NCBI RefSeq assembly: GCF_051401765.1
Contig: NW_027480423.1
Span: 9,300,001-9,364,000, forward strand
Direction: 5' to 3'
Source of the DNA: Calliopsis andreniformis
Taxonomy: Eukaryota > Arthropoda > Insecta > Hymenoptera > Andrenidae
Length of the DNA: 64,000 nucleotides
The notes below the pieces were generated by a model. The model searched no databases, was not told where the DNA came from, and worked only from the letters and a program-made list of their open reading frames with translations. The position numbers and the translations under genes are program-made. Each line of letters starts with the position of its first letter. Position 1 is the stretch's first letter. Of the stretch, positions 51,208-63,661 are shown piece after piece.

Positions 51208-53118
51208 CACCAGATCGAATATATAGGGCCTAAGAAGTCAACGCCAGAAGCATAAAATACAATATAAATACAAAAGTTTTTCCATTGTATAAAACGAATA
51301 ATTGCAACCAGTATGAACGTTATGGTCATTTCTACGTACCGGGCAGCCTAGACTTCACCCAAGGATGTGGCTCCACCATATCGAATAATTAGGGGCTCAG
51401 AAGTCAACACCCGAAGCATAAAATACAATAAAAATACAACAGTTTTTCCACCGTATAACAGGAATAATTGCAAACAGTGTGAAGATAATGGTCATTTCTA
51501 CGTTCCGTGCAACCTAGGCTTCACTCTAGGGCGTTGGTCCACCAGATCGAATAGTTAGGGCCGCAGAAGTCAACGCCCGAGGCATAAAATACAATATAAG
51601 TACAACAGTTTTTCCATTGTATAAAACGTATAATTGCAACCAGTATGAACGTTATGGTCACTTCTACGTTCCGGGCCACCTAGGCTTCACCCTAGGACGT
51701 GGCTCCACCATATCGAATAGTTAGGGCCTAAGAAGTCAACGCTAGAAGCATAAAATGCAATATAAATACAACAGACTTTCCATTATATAAAACGTATAAT
51801 CGCAACCAGTGTGAAAGTGATGGTCATTTCTACGTTTCGGGCAGCCTAGGCTTCACTCTAGGGCGTTGCTCAACCAGAAGAATAGATAGGGCCTATGAAG
51901 TCAACGCTAGAAGTATAAAATACAATATAAATACAACAGATTTTCCATCGTATAAATCGAATAATGGCAACCAGTGTGAAAGTTATGATCATTTCTACGG
52001 TCCGGGCCACCTAGGCTTTACTCTAGGGCGTTGCTCCACCAGAAGAATAGATAGGGCCTAAGAAGTCAACGCTAGAAGCATAAAATACAATATAAATACA
52101 ACAGATTTTCCATCGTATAAAATGTATAATTGCAACCAGTGTGAAAGTGATGGTCATTTCTGCGTTCCGGGCATCCTAGGCTTCACTCTAGGTCGTTGGC
52201 CCACCAGATCGAATAGTTAGGGCCTCAGAAGTCAACGCCCGAGGCATAAAATACAAAATAAATAGAACAGTTTTTCCTTTGTATAAAACGAATTATTGCA
52301 ACCAGTGTGAAACTTATGGTCATTTCTACGTTCCGTGCAACCTAGGCTTCACTCTCGGGCGTTGCTCGACCAGATCGATTGGGTAGGGCCTTAGAAGTCA
52401 ACGCCAGAAGCATAAAGTACAATAAAAATCCAACAGTTTTTCCATCGTATAACAGGAATAATTGCAACCAATGTGAAAGTGATGGTCTTTTCTACGCTCC
52501 GGGCAACGTAGGCTTCACTCTGGGGCGTTGCTCCACCAGATCGAAGAGTTAGGGCCTTAGAAGACAACGCCCGAAGCATAAAATACAAAATAAATAGAAC
52601 AGTCTTTCCATCGTATAAAACGAATAATTGCAGCCAGTGTGAAAGTGATGGACATTTCTACGTTTCGGGCAGCCTAGGCTTCACTCTAGGGCGTTGCTCC
52701 ACCAGAAGAATAGATAGGGCCTAAGAAGTCAACGCTGGAACCATAAAATACAAAATAAATACAACAGATTTTCCATCGTATAAAATGAATAATAGCAACC
52801 AGTGTGAAAGTTATGGTCATTTCTACGGTCCGGGCCACCTAGGCTTCACTCTAGGGCGTTGATCCGCCAGATCGAATAGTTAGGGCCTCAGAAGGCAGCG
52901 CCAGAAGCATAAAATACAATATAAATGCAACAGTTTTTCCATGGTGTAAGACGGATAATAACAACCAGTGTGAAAGGAATGATCATTTCGACGTTTCGGG
53001 CATCCTAGACTTAACTCTGAGGCATTGTTGCACCAGATCGAAGACTTAGGGCCTTAGAAGTCAACGCCAGAAGCATAAAATACAAAATAAATTCAACAGT
53101 TTTTCCATCGTATAAAAC
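51208..53118 (-). repeat. 17-mer block, second copy
   Basis: Counterpart of 48,390-50,300. Its distal half is itself the start of the 11-mer tandem below. Confidence 0.88.
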
Positions 53119-55324
53119 GGATAATTGCAACCAGTGTGAAAGCTATAGTCATTTCTACGTTCCGTGCAACCTAGGCTTCACTCTAGGGCGTTGGTCCACC
53201 AGATCGAATAGTTAGGGCCTCAGAAGTCAACGCCCGAGGCATAAAATACAAAATAAATAGAACAGTTTTTCCTTTGTATAAAACGAATTATTGCAACCAG
53301 TGTGAAAGTTATGGTCATTTCTACGTTCCGTGCAACCTAGGCTTCACTCTAGGGCGTTGCTCGACCAGATCGAATGGGTAGGGCCTTAGAAGTCAACGCC
53401 AGAAGCATAAAGTACAATAAAAATCCAACAGTTTTTCCATCGTGTAAAATGAATAATTGCAATCAGTGTGAATGTAATGGTCATTTCTACGTTCCGTGCA
53501 ACCTTGGCTTCAATATAGGTTGTCGCTCCACCACATCGAATAGCTATGGCCTAAGAAGTCAACGCCAGAAGCATAAAATACGATATAAATAGAACAGTTT
53601 TTCCATTGTATAAAACGAATAATTGCAACCAGTATGAGCGTTATGGTCATTTCTACGTTCCGGGACACCTAGGCTTCACCCTAGGACGTGGCTCCACCAT
53701 ATCGAATAGTTAGGGCCTAAGAAGTCAACGCCAGAAGCATAAAATACAAAATAAATTCAACAGTTTTTCCATCGTATAAAACGAATAATTGCAACCAGTG
53801 TGAAAGTTATGGTCATTTCTACGTCTCAGGCAGCCTAGGCTTCACTCTAGGGCGTTGCTCCACCAGAAGAATAGATAGGGCCTAAGAAGTCAACGCTAGA
53901 AGCATAAAATACAATACAAATACAACAGATTTTCCATCGTATAAAATGAATAATTGCAACCAGTGTGAAAATGATTGTCATTTCTGCGTTCCGGGCATCC
54001 TAGGCTTCACTCTAGGGCGTTGATCCACCAGATCGAATAGTTAGGGCCTCAGAAGTCAACGCCCGAGGCATAAAATACAAAATAAATAGAACAGTTTTTC
54101 CTTTGTATAAAACGAATTATTGCAGCCAGTGTGAAACTTATGGTCATTTCTACGTTCCGTGCAACCTAGGCTTCACTCTCGGGCGTTGCTCGACCAGATC
54201 GTTTGGGTAGGGCCTTAGAAGTCAACGCCAGAAGCACAAAGTACAATAAAAATCCAACAGTTTTTCCATCGTATAACAGGAATAATTGCAACCAATGTGA
54301 AAGTGATGGTCTTTTCTACGTTCCGGGCAACCTAGGCTTCACTCTGGGGCGTTGCTCCACCAGATCGAAGAGTTAGGGCCTTAGAAGACAACGCCCGAAG
54401 CATAAAATACAAAATAAATAGAACAGTCTTTCCATCGTATAAAACGAATAATTGAAGCCAGTGTAAAAGTGATGGACATTTCTACGTTTCGGGCAGCCTA
54501 GGCTTCACTCTAGGGCGTTGCTCCACCAGAAGAATAGATAGGGCCTAAGAAGTCAACGCTGGAACCATAAAATACAAAATAAATACAACAGATTTTCCAT
54601 CGTATAAAATGAATAATAGCAACCAGTGTGAAAGTTATGGTCATTTCTACGGTCCGGGCCACCTAGGCTTCACTCTAGGGCGTTGATCCGCCAGATCGAA
54701 TAGTTAGGGCCTCAGAAGGCAGCGCCAGAAGCATAAAATACAATATAAATGCAAAAGTTTTTCCATGGTGTAAAACGGATAATAACAACCAGTGTGAAAG
54801 GAATGATCATTTCGACGTTTCGGGCATCCTAGACTTAACTCTGAGGCATTGTTGCACCAGATCGAAGACTTAGGGCCTTAGAAGTCAACGCCAGAAGCAT
54901 AAAATACAAAATAAATTCAACAGTTTTTCCATCGTATAAAACGAATAATTGCAACCAGTGTGAAAGCTATAGTCATTTCTACGTTCCGTGCAACCTAGGC
55001 TTCACTCTAGGGCGTTGGTCCACCAGATCGAATAGTTAGGGCCTCAGAAGTCAACGCCCGAGGCATAAAATACAAAATAAGTAGAACAGTTTTTCCTTTG
55101 TATAAAACGAATTATTGCAACCAGTGTGAAAGTTATGGTCATTTCTACGTTCCGTGCAACCTAGGCTTCACTCTAGGGCGTTGCTCGACCAGATCGAATG
55201 GGTAGGGCCTTAGAAGTCAACGCCAGAAGCATAAAGTACAATAAAAATCCAACAGTTTTTCCATCGTGTAAAATGAATAATTGCAATCAGTGTGAATGTA
55301 ATGGTCATTTCTACGCTCCGGTCA
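52030..55324 (-). repeat. 11-mer tandem duplication (offset 1,824 bp)
   Basis: 52,030-53,500 recurs at 53,854-55,324. M units lie at 52,939 and 54,763, and ccatcgtgtaaaatg at 53,437 and 55,261, both exactly 1,824 bp apart. Shared private changes are gctggaaccataaaatac, gttgatccgccag, gaaaggaatgatc and ggcattgttgcacc. Confidence 0.9.
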
Positions 55325-55722
55325 ACCTAGGCTTCACTCTAGGGCGTTGCTCCACCAGATCGAAGAGTTAGGGCCTTAGAAGACAACGCGCGAAGCATAA
55401 AATACAAAATAAATAAAACAGTCTTTCCATCGTATAAAACGAATAATTGCAGCCAGTGTGAAAGTTATGGTCATTTCTACGTTCCGTGCAACCTTGGCTT
55501 CAATCTAGGTTGTTGCTCCACCACATCGAATAGTTTTGGCCTAAGAAGTCAACGCCAGAAGCATAAAATACAATATAAATAGAACAGTTTTTCCTTTGTA
55601 TAAAACGAATAATTGCAACCAGTATGAGCGTTATGGTCATTTCTACGTTCCGGGCCACCTAGGCTTCACCCTAGGACGTCGCTCCACCATATCGAATAGT
55701 TAGGGCCTAACAAGTCAACGCC

Positions 55723-56416
55723 AGAGGCATAAAATACAAAATAAATAGAACAGTTTTTCCTTTGTATAAAACGAATTATTGCAACCAGTGTGAAACGTAT
55801 GGTCATTTCTACGTGCCGTGCAACCTAGGCTTCACTCTAGGGCGTTGCTCGGCCAGATCGAATGGGTAGGGCCTTAGAAGTCAACGCCAGAAGCATAAAG
55901 TACAATAAAAATCCAACAGTTTTTGCATCGTATAACAGGAATAATTGCAACCAATGTGAAAGTGATGGTCATTTCTACGTTCCGGGCAACCTAGGCTTCA
56001 CTCTAGGGCGTTGGTCCACCTGATCGAATAGGTACGACCTTAGAAGTCAACGCCAGAAGCAAAAAATACAATATAAATACAACAGCTTTTCCACCGCATA
56101 AAATCAATAATTGCAATCAGTGTGAATGTAATGGACATTTCTACGCTCCGGTCAACCTAGTCTTCACTCTAGGGCGTTGCTCCACCAGATCGAAGAGTTA
56201 GGGCCTTAGAAGACAACGCCCGAAGCATAAAATACAAAATAAATAGAACAGTCTTTCCATCGTATAAAACGAATAATTCCAGCCAGTGTGAATGTTATGG
56301 TCATTTCTACGTTCCGTGCAACCTTGGCTACAATCTAGGGCGTTGCTCCACCAGATCGAATAGTTATGGCCTAAGAAGTCAACGCCAGAAGCATAAAATA
56401 CAATATAAATAGAACA
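55723..56416 (-). repeat. Long-range duplicate I, second copy
   Basis: Partner of 34,665-35,358. The two copies differ only by scattered substitutions such as aacaccaggagc versus aacgccagaagc. Confidence 0.85.
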
Positions 56417-57049
56417 GTCTTTCCTTCGTATAAAACGCATAATTGCAGCCAGTGTGAAAGTTATGGTCATTTCTACGTTCCGTGCAACCTTGGCTTCAAT
56501 CTAGGTTGTTGCTCGACCAGATCGAATGGGTAGGGCCTTAGAAGTCAACGCCAGAAGCATAAAGTACAATAAAAATCCAACAGTTTTCCATCGTATAACA
56601 GGAATAATTGCAACCAATGTGAAAGTGATGGTCATTTCTACGTTCCGGGCAACCTAGGCTTCACTCTAGGGCGTTGGTCCACCAGATCGAATAGTTATGG
56701 CCTAAGAAGTCAACGCCAGAAGCATAAAATACAAAACAAATTCAACAGTTTTTCCATCGTATAAAACGAATAATTGCAACCAGTGTGAAAGTTATAGTCA
56801 TTTCTACGTTCCGTGCAACCTAGGCTTCACTCTAGGGCGTTGGTCCACCAGATCGAATATATAGAGCCTAAGAAGTCAACGCCAGAAGCATAAAATACAA
56901 TATAAATACAACAGTTTTTCTATTGTATAAAACGAATAATTGCAACCCGTATGAACGTTATGGTCATTTCTACGTACCGGCAACCTAGGCTTCACCCTAG
57001 GGTGTTGCTCCGCCAGATCGAATAGTTAGGGCCTCAGAAGGCAACGCCA

Positions 57050-57642
57050 GAAGCATAAAATACAATAAAAATACAACAGCTTTTCCACCGTATAACAGGA
57101 ATAATTGCAAACAGTGTGAAGGTAATGGTCATTTCTACGTTCCGTGCAACCTAGGCTTCACTCTAGGGCGTTGGTCCACCAGATCGAATAGTTAAGGCCT
57201 CAGAAGTCAACGCCCGAGGCATAAAATACAAAATAAATAAAACAGTTTTTCCTTTGTATAAAACGAATTATTGCAACCAGTGTGAAACGTATGGTCATTT
57301 CTACGTACCGGGCAACCTAGGCTTCACCCTAGGATGTGGCTCCACCATATCGAATAGTTAGGGGCTTAGAAGTCAACACCCGTAGCATAAAATACAATAA
57401 AAATACAACAGCTTTTCCACCGTATAACAGGAATAATTGCAAACAGTGTGAAGGTAATGGTCATTTCTACGTTCCGTGCAACCTAGGCTTCACTCTAGGG
57501 CGTTGGTCCAACAGATCGAATAGTTAAGGCCTCAGAAGTCAACGCCCGAGGCATAAAATACAAAATAAATAGAACAGTTTTTCCTTTGTATAAAACGAAT
57601 TATTGCAACCAGTGTGAAACGTATGGTCATTTCTACGTTCCG
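57050..57642 (-). repeat. Dimer tandem (offset 332 bp)
   Basis: 57,050-57,310 recurs at 57,382-57,642, with gcttttccaccgtataac at 57,079 and 57,411. Both hold agtgtgaaggtaatgg and atagttaaggcctcag, the second of which is otherwise seen only near 34,640. Confidence 0.85.
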
Positions 57643-57784
57643 TGCAACCTAGGCTTCACTCTAGGGCGTTGCTCGACCAGATCGAATGGGTAGGGCCTTA
57701 GAAGTCAACGCCAGAAGCTTAAAGTACAATAAAAATCCAACAGTTTTTCCATCGTATAACAGGAATAATTGCAACCAATGTGAA

Positions 57785-58020
57785 AGTGATGGTCATTTCT
57801 ACATTCTGGGCAACCTGGGCTTCACTCTGGGGCGTTGCTCCACCAGATCGAATAGTTAGGGACTTACAAGTCAACGCCAGAAGCATAGAATACAATATAA
57901 ATACACCAGTCTTTCAATCGTATAACAGGAATAATTGCAACCAGTGTGAAGGTAATGGTCTTTTCTACGTTCGGGGCAACCTAGGCTTCACTCTAGGGCA
58001 TTGGTCCACCAGACCGAATA
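57785..58020 (-). repeat. Leading partial copy of the 14-mer HOR
   Basis: Shares with 60,110-60,345 the private steps tagaatacaatataaatac, accagtctttcaatcg and acgttcggggcaacc, but carries more differences than the full copies do, as expected at an HOR edge. It also resembles 59,113-59,348 (offset 1,328 bp, eight units), so the 14-mer contains an older internal duplication. Confidence 0.8.
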
Positions 58021-60345
58021 GTTAGAGCCTTAGAAATCAACGCCCGAAGCATAAAATACACTAAGGATACAACAGTTTTTCCATCGTATAACAGGAGTAA
58101 TTGCAACCGGTGTGAAAGTTATGGCCATTTCTACGTTCCGGGCAACCTAGGCAACACTCAAGGGCGTTGCTCCAGCATATCGGATAGTTAGAGCCTTAGA
58201 AGTCTACGCACGAAGCATAAAATATAATAAAAATGCAACAGTTTTTCAATCGTATAACACGAATAGTTGCAACCAGTGTGAAACTGATAGTCATTTCTAC
58301 GTTCCGGGCAACCTAGGCTTCACTCTAGGGCGTTGCGCCACCAGATCGAAAAGCCGCGGCCGTAGAGGGCAACGCCAGAAGCATAAAATACAATATAAAT
58401 ACAACAGTTTTGCCATCGTATAAAATGAATTATTGCAAACAGTGTGAAAGTGATGGTCATTTCTACGTTCTGGGCAACGTAGGCTTCACTCTGTGGCGTT
58501 GCTCCACCAGATCGAACAGTTAGGGACTTAGAAGTCAACGCCCGAAGTATAAAATATAATAAAGATACAACAGCTTTTCCACCGTATAAAATGAATAATT
58601 CCAAGCAGTGTGAAAGTGATGGTCATTTCTACGTTCCGAGCAACCTAGGCTTCACTCTAGGGCGTTGTTCCTCCAGATCCAATTGTTAGGGCCTTAGAAG
58701 TCAACGTGAGAAACATAAAATACAAAATAAATGCAACAGTTTTTCCATCGTATAAAACGAATAATTGCAACCGGTGTGAAAGTTATGGTCATTTCTACGT
58801 TCCGGGCAACCTAAGCTTCACTCTACGGCGTTGCTCCACCAGATCGAAAAGCTACGGCCTTAGAAGGCAACGCCAGAAGCATAAAATACAATATAAATAC
58901 AACAGTTTTGCCATCGTATAAAATGAATTATTGCAAACAGTGTGAAAGTAATGGTCATTTCTACATTCCAGGCAACATACGCTTCACAGTAGGGCGTTTC
59001 TCCACCAGATCGAAAAGCTACGGCCTTAGAAGGCAACGCCAGAAGCATAAAATACACTAAGGATACAACAGTTTTTCCATCGTATAACAGGAGTAATTGC
59101 AACCAGTGTGAAAGTGATGGTCATTTCTACGTTCTGGGCAACCTGGGCTTCACTCTGGGGCGTTGCTCCACCAGATCGAATAGTTAGGGACTTAGAAGTC
59201 AACGCCAGAAGCATAAAATACAATATAAATACATCAGTCTTTCAATCGTATAACAGGAATGATTGCAACCAGTGTGAAGGTAATGGTCATTTCTACGTTC
59301 GGGGCAACCTAGGCTTCACTCTAGGGCATTTGTCCACCAGATCGAATAGTTAGAGCCTTAGAAATCAACGCCCGAAGCATAAAATACACTAAGGATACAA
59401 CAGTTTTTCCATCGTATAACAGGAGTAATTGCAACCGGTGTGAAAGTTATGGTCATTTCTACGTTCCGGGCAACCTAGGCAACACACAAGGGCGTTGCTC
59501 CAGCATATCGAATAGTTAGGGCCTTAGAAGTCTACGCACGAAGCATAAAATATAATAAAAATGCAACAGTTTTTCAATCGTATTACACGAATAGTTGCAA
59601 CCAGTGTGAAACTGATAGCCATTTCTACGTTCCGGGCAACCTAGGCTTCACTCTAGTGCGTTGCTCCACCAGATCGAAAAGCCGCGGCCGTAGAGGGCAA
59701 CGCCAGAAGCATAAAATACAATATAAATACAACAGTTTTGCAATCGTATAAAATGAATTATTGCAAACAGTGTGAAAGTGAATGGTCATTTCTACGTTCC
59801 AGGCAACCTAGGCTTCACACTGGGGCGTTGCTCCACTAGATCGAATAGCTACGGCCTAAGAAGTCAGCACCAGAAGCATAAAATACAATATAAATACAAC
59901 AGCTTTTCCATTGTATAACAGGAATAACTGCAACCAGTGTGAAGGTACTGGTCATTTCTACCTTCCGGGCAACCTAGGCTTCACTCTAGGGCGTTGCTCC
60001 ACCATATCGTACAGTTAGAGCCTTAGAAATCAACGCCCGAAGCATAAAATACACTAAGGATACAACAGTTTTTCCATCGTATAACAGGAGTAATTGCAAC
60101 CAGTGTGAAAGTGATGGTCATTTCTTCGTTCTGAGCAACCTAGGCTTCACTCTGTGGCGTTGCTCCACCAGATCGAATACTTAGGGACTTAGAAGTCAAC
60201 GCCAGAAGCGTAGAATACAATATAAATACACCAGTCTTTCAATCGTATAACAGGAATAATTGCAACCAGTGTGAAGGTAATGGTCATTTCTACGTTCGGG
60301 GCAACCTAGGCTTCACTCTAGGGAATTGGTCCACCATATCGAATA
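58021..60345 (-). repeat. 14-mer HOR, copy 1 (2,325 bp)
   Basis: Fourteen consecutive units, mean 166.07 bp, one of them 167 bp through an extra base (agtgaatggtc, near 59,776). The copy begins at gttagagccttagaaatc and recurs at exactly 2,325 bp. Diagnostic content includes atacactaaggatac units, aagccgcggccgtag units and gtgagaaacataaaat units, none of which I found in the rest of the window. Confidence 0.95.
58354..58359. other. HOR-specific SacII site (CCGCGG), first of five
   Basis: CCGCGG occurs at 58,354, 59,682, 60,679, 62,007 and 63,004, twice per 14-mer at alternating spacings of 1,328 and 997 bp. I saw it nowhere else in the window. It gives a simple physical fingerprint of this HOR. 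Confidence 0.85.
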
Positions 60346-62670
60346 GTTAGAGCCTTAGAAATCAACGCCCGAAGCATAAAATACACTAAGGATACAACAG
60401 TTTTTCCATCGTATAACAGGAGTAATTGCAACCGGTGTGAAAGTTATGGCCATTTCTACGTTCCGGGCAACCTAGGCAACACTCAAGGGCGTTGCTCCAG
60501 CATATCGGATAGTTAGAGCCTTAGAAGTCTACGCACGAAGCATAAAATATAATAAAAATGCAACAGTTTTTCAATCGTATAACACGAATAGTTGCAACCA
60601 GTGTGAAACTGATAGTCATTTCTACGTTCCGGGCAACCTAGGCTTCACTCTAGGGCGTTGCGCCACCAGATCGAAAAGCCGCGGCCGTAGAGGGCAACGC
60701 CAGAAGCATAAAATACAATATAAATACAACAGTTTTGCCATCGTATAAAATGAATTATTGCAAACAGTGTGAAAGTGATGGTCATTTCTACGTTCTGGGC
60801 AACGTAGGCTTCACTCTGTGGCGTTGCTCCACCAGATCGAACAGTTAGGGACTTAGAAGTCAACGCCCGAAGTATAAAATATAATAAAGATACAACAGCT
60901 TTTCCACCGTATAAAATGAATAATTCCAAGCAGTGTGAAAGTGATGGTCATTTCTACGTTCCGAGCAACCTAGGTTTCACTCTAGGGCGTTGTTCCTCCA
61001 GATCCAATTGTTAGGGCCTTAGAAGTCAACGTGAGAAACATAAAATACAAAATAAATGCAACAGTTTTTCCATCGTATAAAACGAATAATTGCAACCGGT
61101 GTGAAAGTTATGGTCATTTCTACGTTCCGGGCAACCTAAGCTTCACTCTACGGCGTTGCTCCACCAGATCGAAAAGCTACGGCCTTAGAAGGCAACGCCA
61201 GAAGCATAAAATACAATATAAATACAACAGTTTTGCCATCGTATAAAATGAATTATTGCAAACAGTGTGAAAGTAATGGTCATTTCTACATTCCAGGCAA
61301 CATACGCTTCACAGTAGGGCGTTTCTCCACCAGATCGAAAAGCTACGGCCTTAGAAGGCAACGCCAGAAGCATAAAATACACTAAGGATACAACAGTTTT
61401 TCCATCGTATAACAGGAGTAATTGCAACCAGTGTGAAAGTGATGGTCATTTCTACGTTCTGGGCAACCTGGGCTTCACTCTGGGGCGTTGCTCCACCAGA
61501 TCGAATAGTTAGGGACTTAGAAGTCAACGCCAGAAGCATAAAATACAATATAAATACATCAGTCTTTCAATCGTATAACAGGAATGATTGCAACCAGTGT
61601 GAAGGTAATGGTCATTTCTACGTTCGGGGCAACCTAGGCTTCACTCTAGGGCATTTGTCCACCAGATCGAATAGTTAGAGCCTTAGAAATCAACGCCCGA
61701 AGCATAAAATACACTAAGGATACAACAGTTTTTCCATCGTATAACAGGAGTAATTGCAACCGGTGTGAAAGTTATGGTCATTTCTACGTTCCGGGCAACC
61801 TAGGCAACACACAAGGGCGTTGCTCCAGCATATCGAATAGTTAGGGCCTTAGAAGTCTACGCACGAAGCATAAAATATAATAAAAATGCAACAGTTTTTC
61901 AATCGTATTACACGAATAGTTGCAACCAGTGTGAAACTGATAGCCATTTCTACGTTCCGGGCAACCTAGGCTTCACTCTAGTGCGTTGCTCCACCAGATC
62001 GAAAAGCCGCGGCCGTAGAGGGCAACGCCAGAAGCATAAAATACAATATAAATACAACAGTTTTGCAATCGTATAAAATGAATTATTGCAAACAGTGTGA
62101 AAGTGAATGGTCATTTCTACGTTCCAGGCAACCTAGGCTTCACACTGGGGCGTTGCTCCACTAGATCGAATAGCTACGGCCTAAGAAGTCAGCACCAGAA
62201 GCATAAAATACAATATAAATACAACAGCTTTTCCATTGTATAACAGGAATAACTGCAACCAGTGTGAAGGTACTGGTCATTTCTACCTTCCGGGCAACCT
62301 AGGCTTCACTCTAGGGCGTTGCTCCACCATATCGTACAGTTAGAGCCTTAGAAATCAACGCCCGAAGCATAAAATACACTAAGGATACAACAGTTTTTCC
62401 ATCGTATAACAGGAGTAATTGCAACCAGTGTGAAAGTGATGGTCATTTCTTCGTTCTGAGCAACCTAGGCTTCACTCTGTGGCGTTGCTCCACCAGATCG
62501 AATACTTAGGGACTTAGAAGTCAACGCCAGAAGCGTAGAATACAATATAAATACACCAGTCTTTCAATCGTATAACAGGAATAATTGCAACCAGTGTGAA
62601 GGTAATGGTCATTTCTACGTTCGGGGCAACCTAGGCTTCACTCTAGGGAATTGGTCCACCAGATCGAATA
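60346..62670 (-). repeat. 14-mer HOR, copy 2 (2,325 bp)
   Basis: Nearly identical to copy 1 across all fourteen units. I noticed only a handful of single-base differences, such as ctaggtttcactc near 60,971 against ctaggcttcactc, and gatcg against tatcg near the end. Such homogeneity contrasts with the divergent monomers inside one copy, the hallmark of a recently amplified HOR. Confidence 0.95.
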
Positions 62671-63661
62671 GTTAGAGCCTTAGAAATCAACGCCCGAAGC
62701 ATAAAATACACTAAGGATACAACAGTTTTTCCATCGTATAACAGGAGTAATTGCAACCGGTGTGAAAGTTATGGCCATTTCTACGTTCCGGGCAACCTAG
62801 GCAACACTCAAGGGCGTTGCTCCAGCATATCGGATAGTTAGAGCCTTAGAAGTCTACGCACGAAGCATAAAATATTATAAAAATGTAACAGTTTTTCAAT
62901 CGTATAACACGAATAGTTGCAACCAGTGTGAAACTGATAGTCATTTCTACGTTCCGGGCAACCTAGGCTTCACTCTAGGGCGTTGCGCCACCTGATCGAA
63001 AAGCCGCGGCCGTAGAGGGCAACGCCAGAAGCATAAAATACAATATAAATACAACAGTTTTGCCATCGTATAAAATGAATTATTGCAAACAGTGTGAAAG
63101 TGATGGTCATTTCTACGTTCTGGGCAACGTAGGCTTCACTCTGTGGCGTTGCTCCACCAGATCGAACAGTTAGGGACTTAGAAGTCAACGCCCGAAGTAT
63201 AAAATATAATAAAGATACAACAGCTTTTCCACCGTATAAAATGAATAATTCCAAGCAGTGTGAAAGTGATGGTCATTTCTACGTTCCGAGCAACCTAGGC
63301 TTCACTCTAGGGCGTTGTTCCACCAGATCCAATTGTTAGGGCCTTAGAAGTCAACGTGAGAAACATAAAATACAAAATAAATGCAACATTTTTTCCATCG
63401 TATAAAACGAATAATTGCAACCGGTGTGAAAGTTATGGTCATTTCTACGTTCCGGGCAACCTAAGCTTCACTCTACGGCGTTGCTCCACCAGATCGAAAA
63501 GCTACGGCCTTAGAAGGCAACGCCAGAAGCATAAAATACAATATAAATACAACAGTTTTGCCATCGTATAAAATGAATTATTGCAAACAGTGTGAAAGTA
63601 ATGGTCATTTCTACATTCCAGGCAACATACGCTTCACAGTAGGGCGTTTCTCCACCAGATC
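62671..63661 (-). repeat. 14-mer HOR, copy 3 (partial, about six monomers)
   Basis: Follows copy 2 in register and ends at cagatcga (63,661), where the earlier copies read aaagctacggcc and this one changes to atagctagggactgag. New private changes include tattataaaaatgtaac and cacctgatcg near 62,990. The array therefore leaves the HOR before the window end. Confidence 0.92.
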
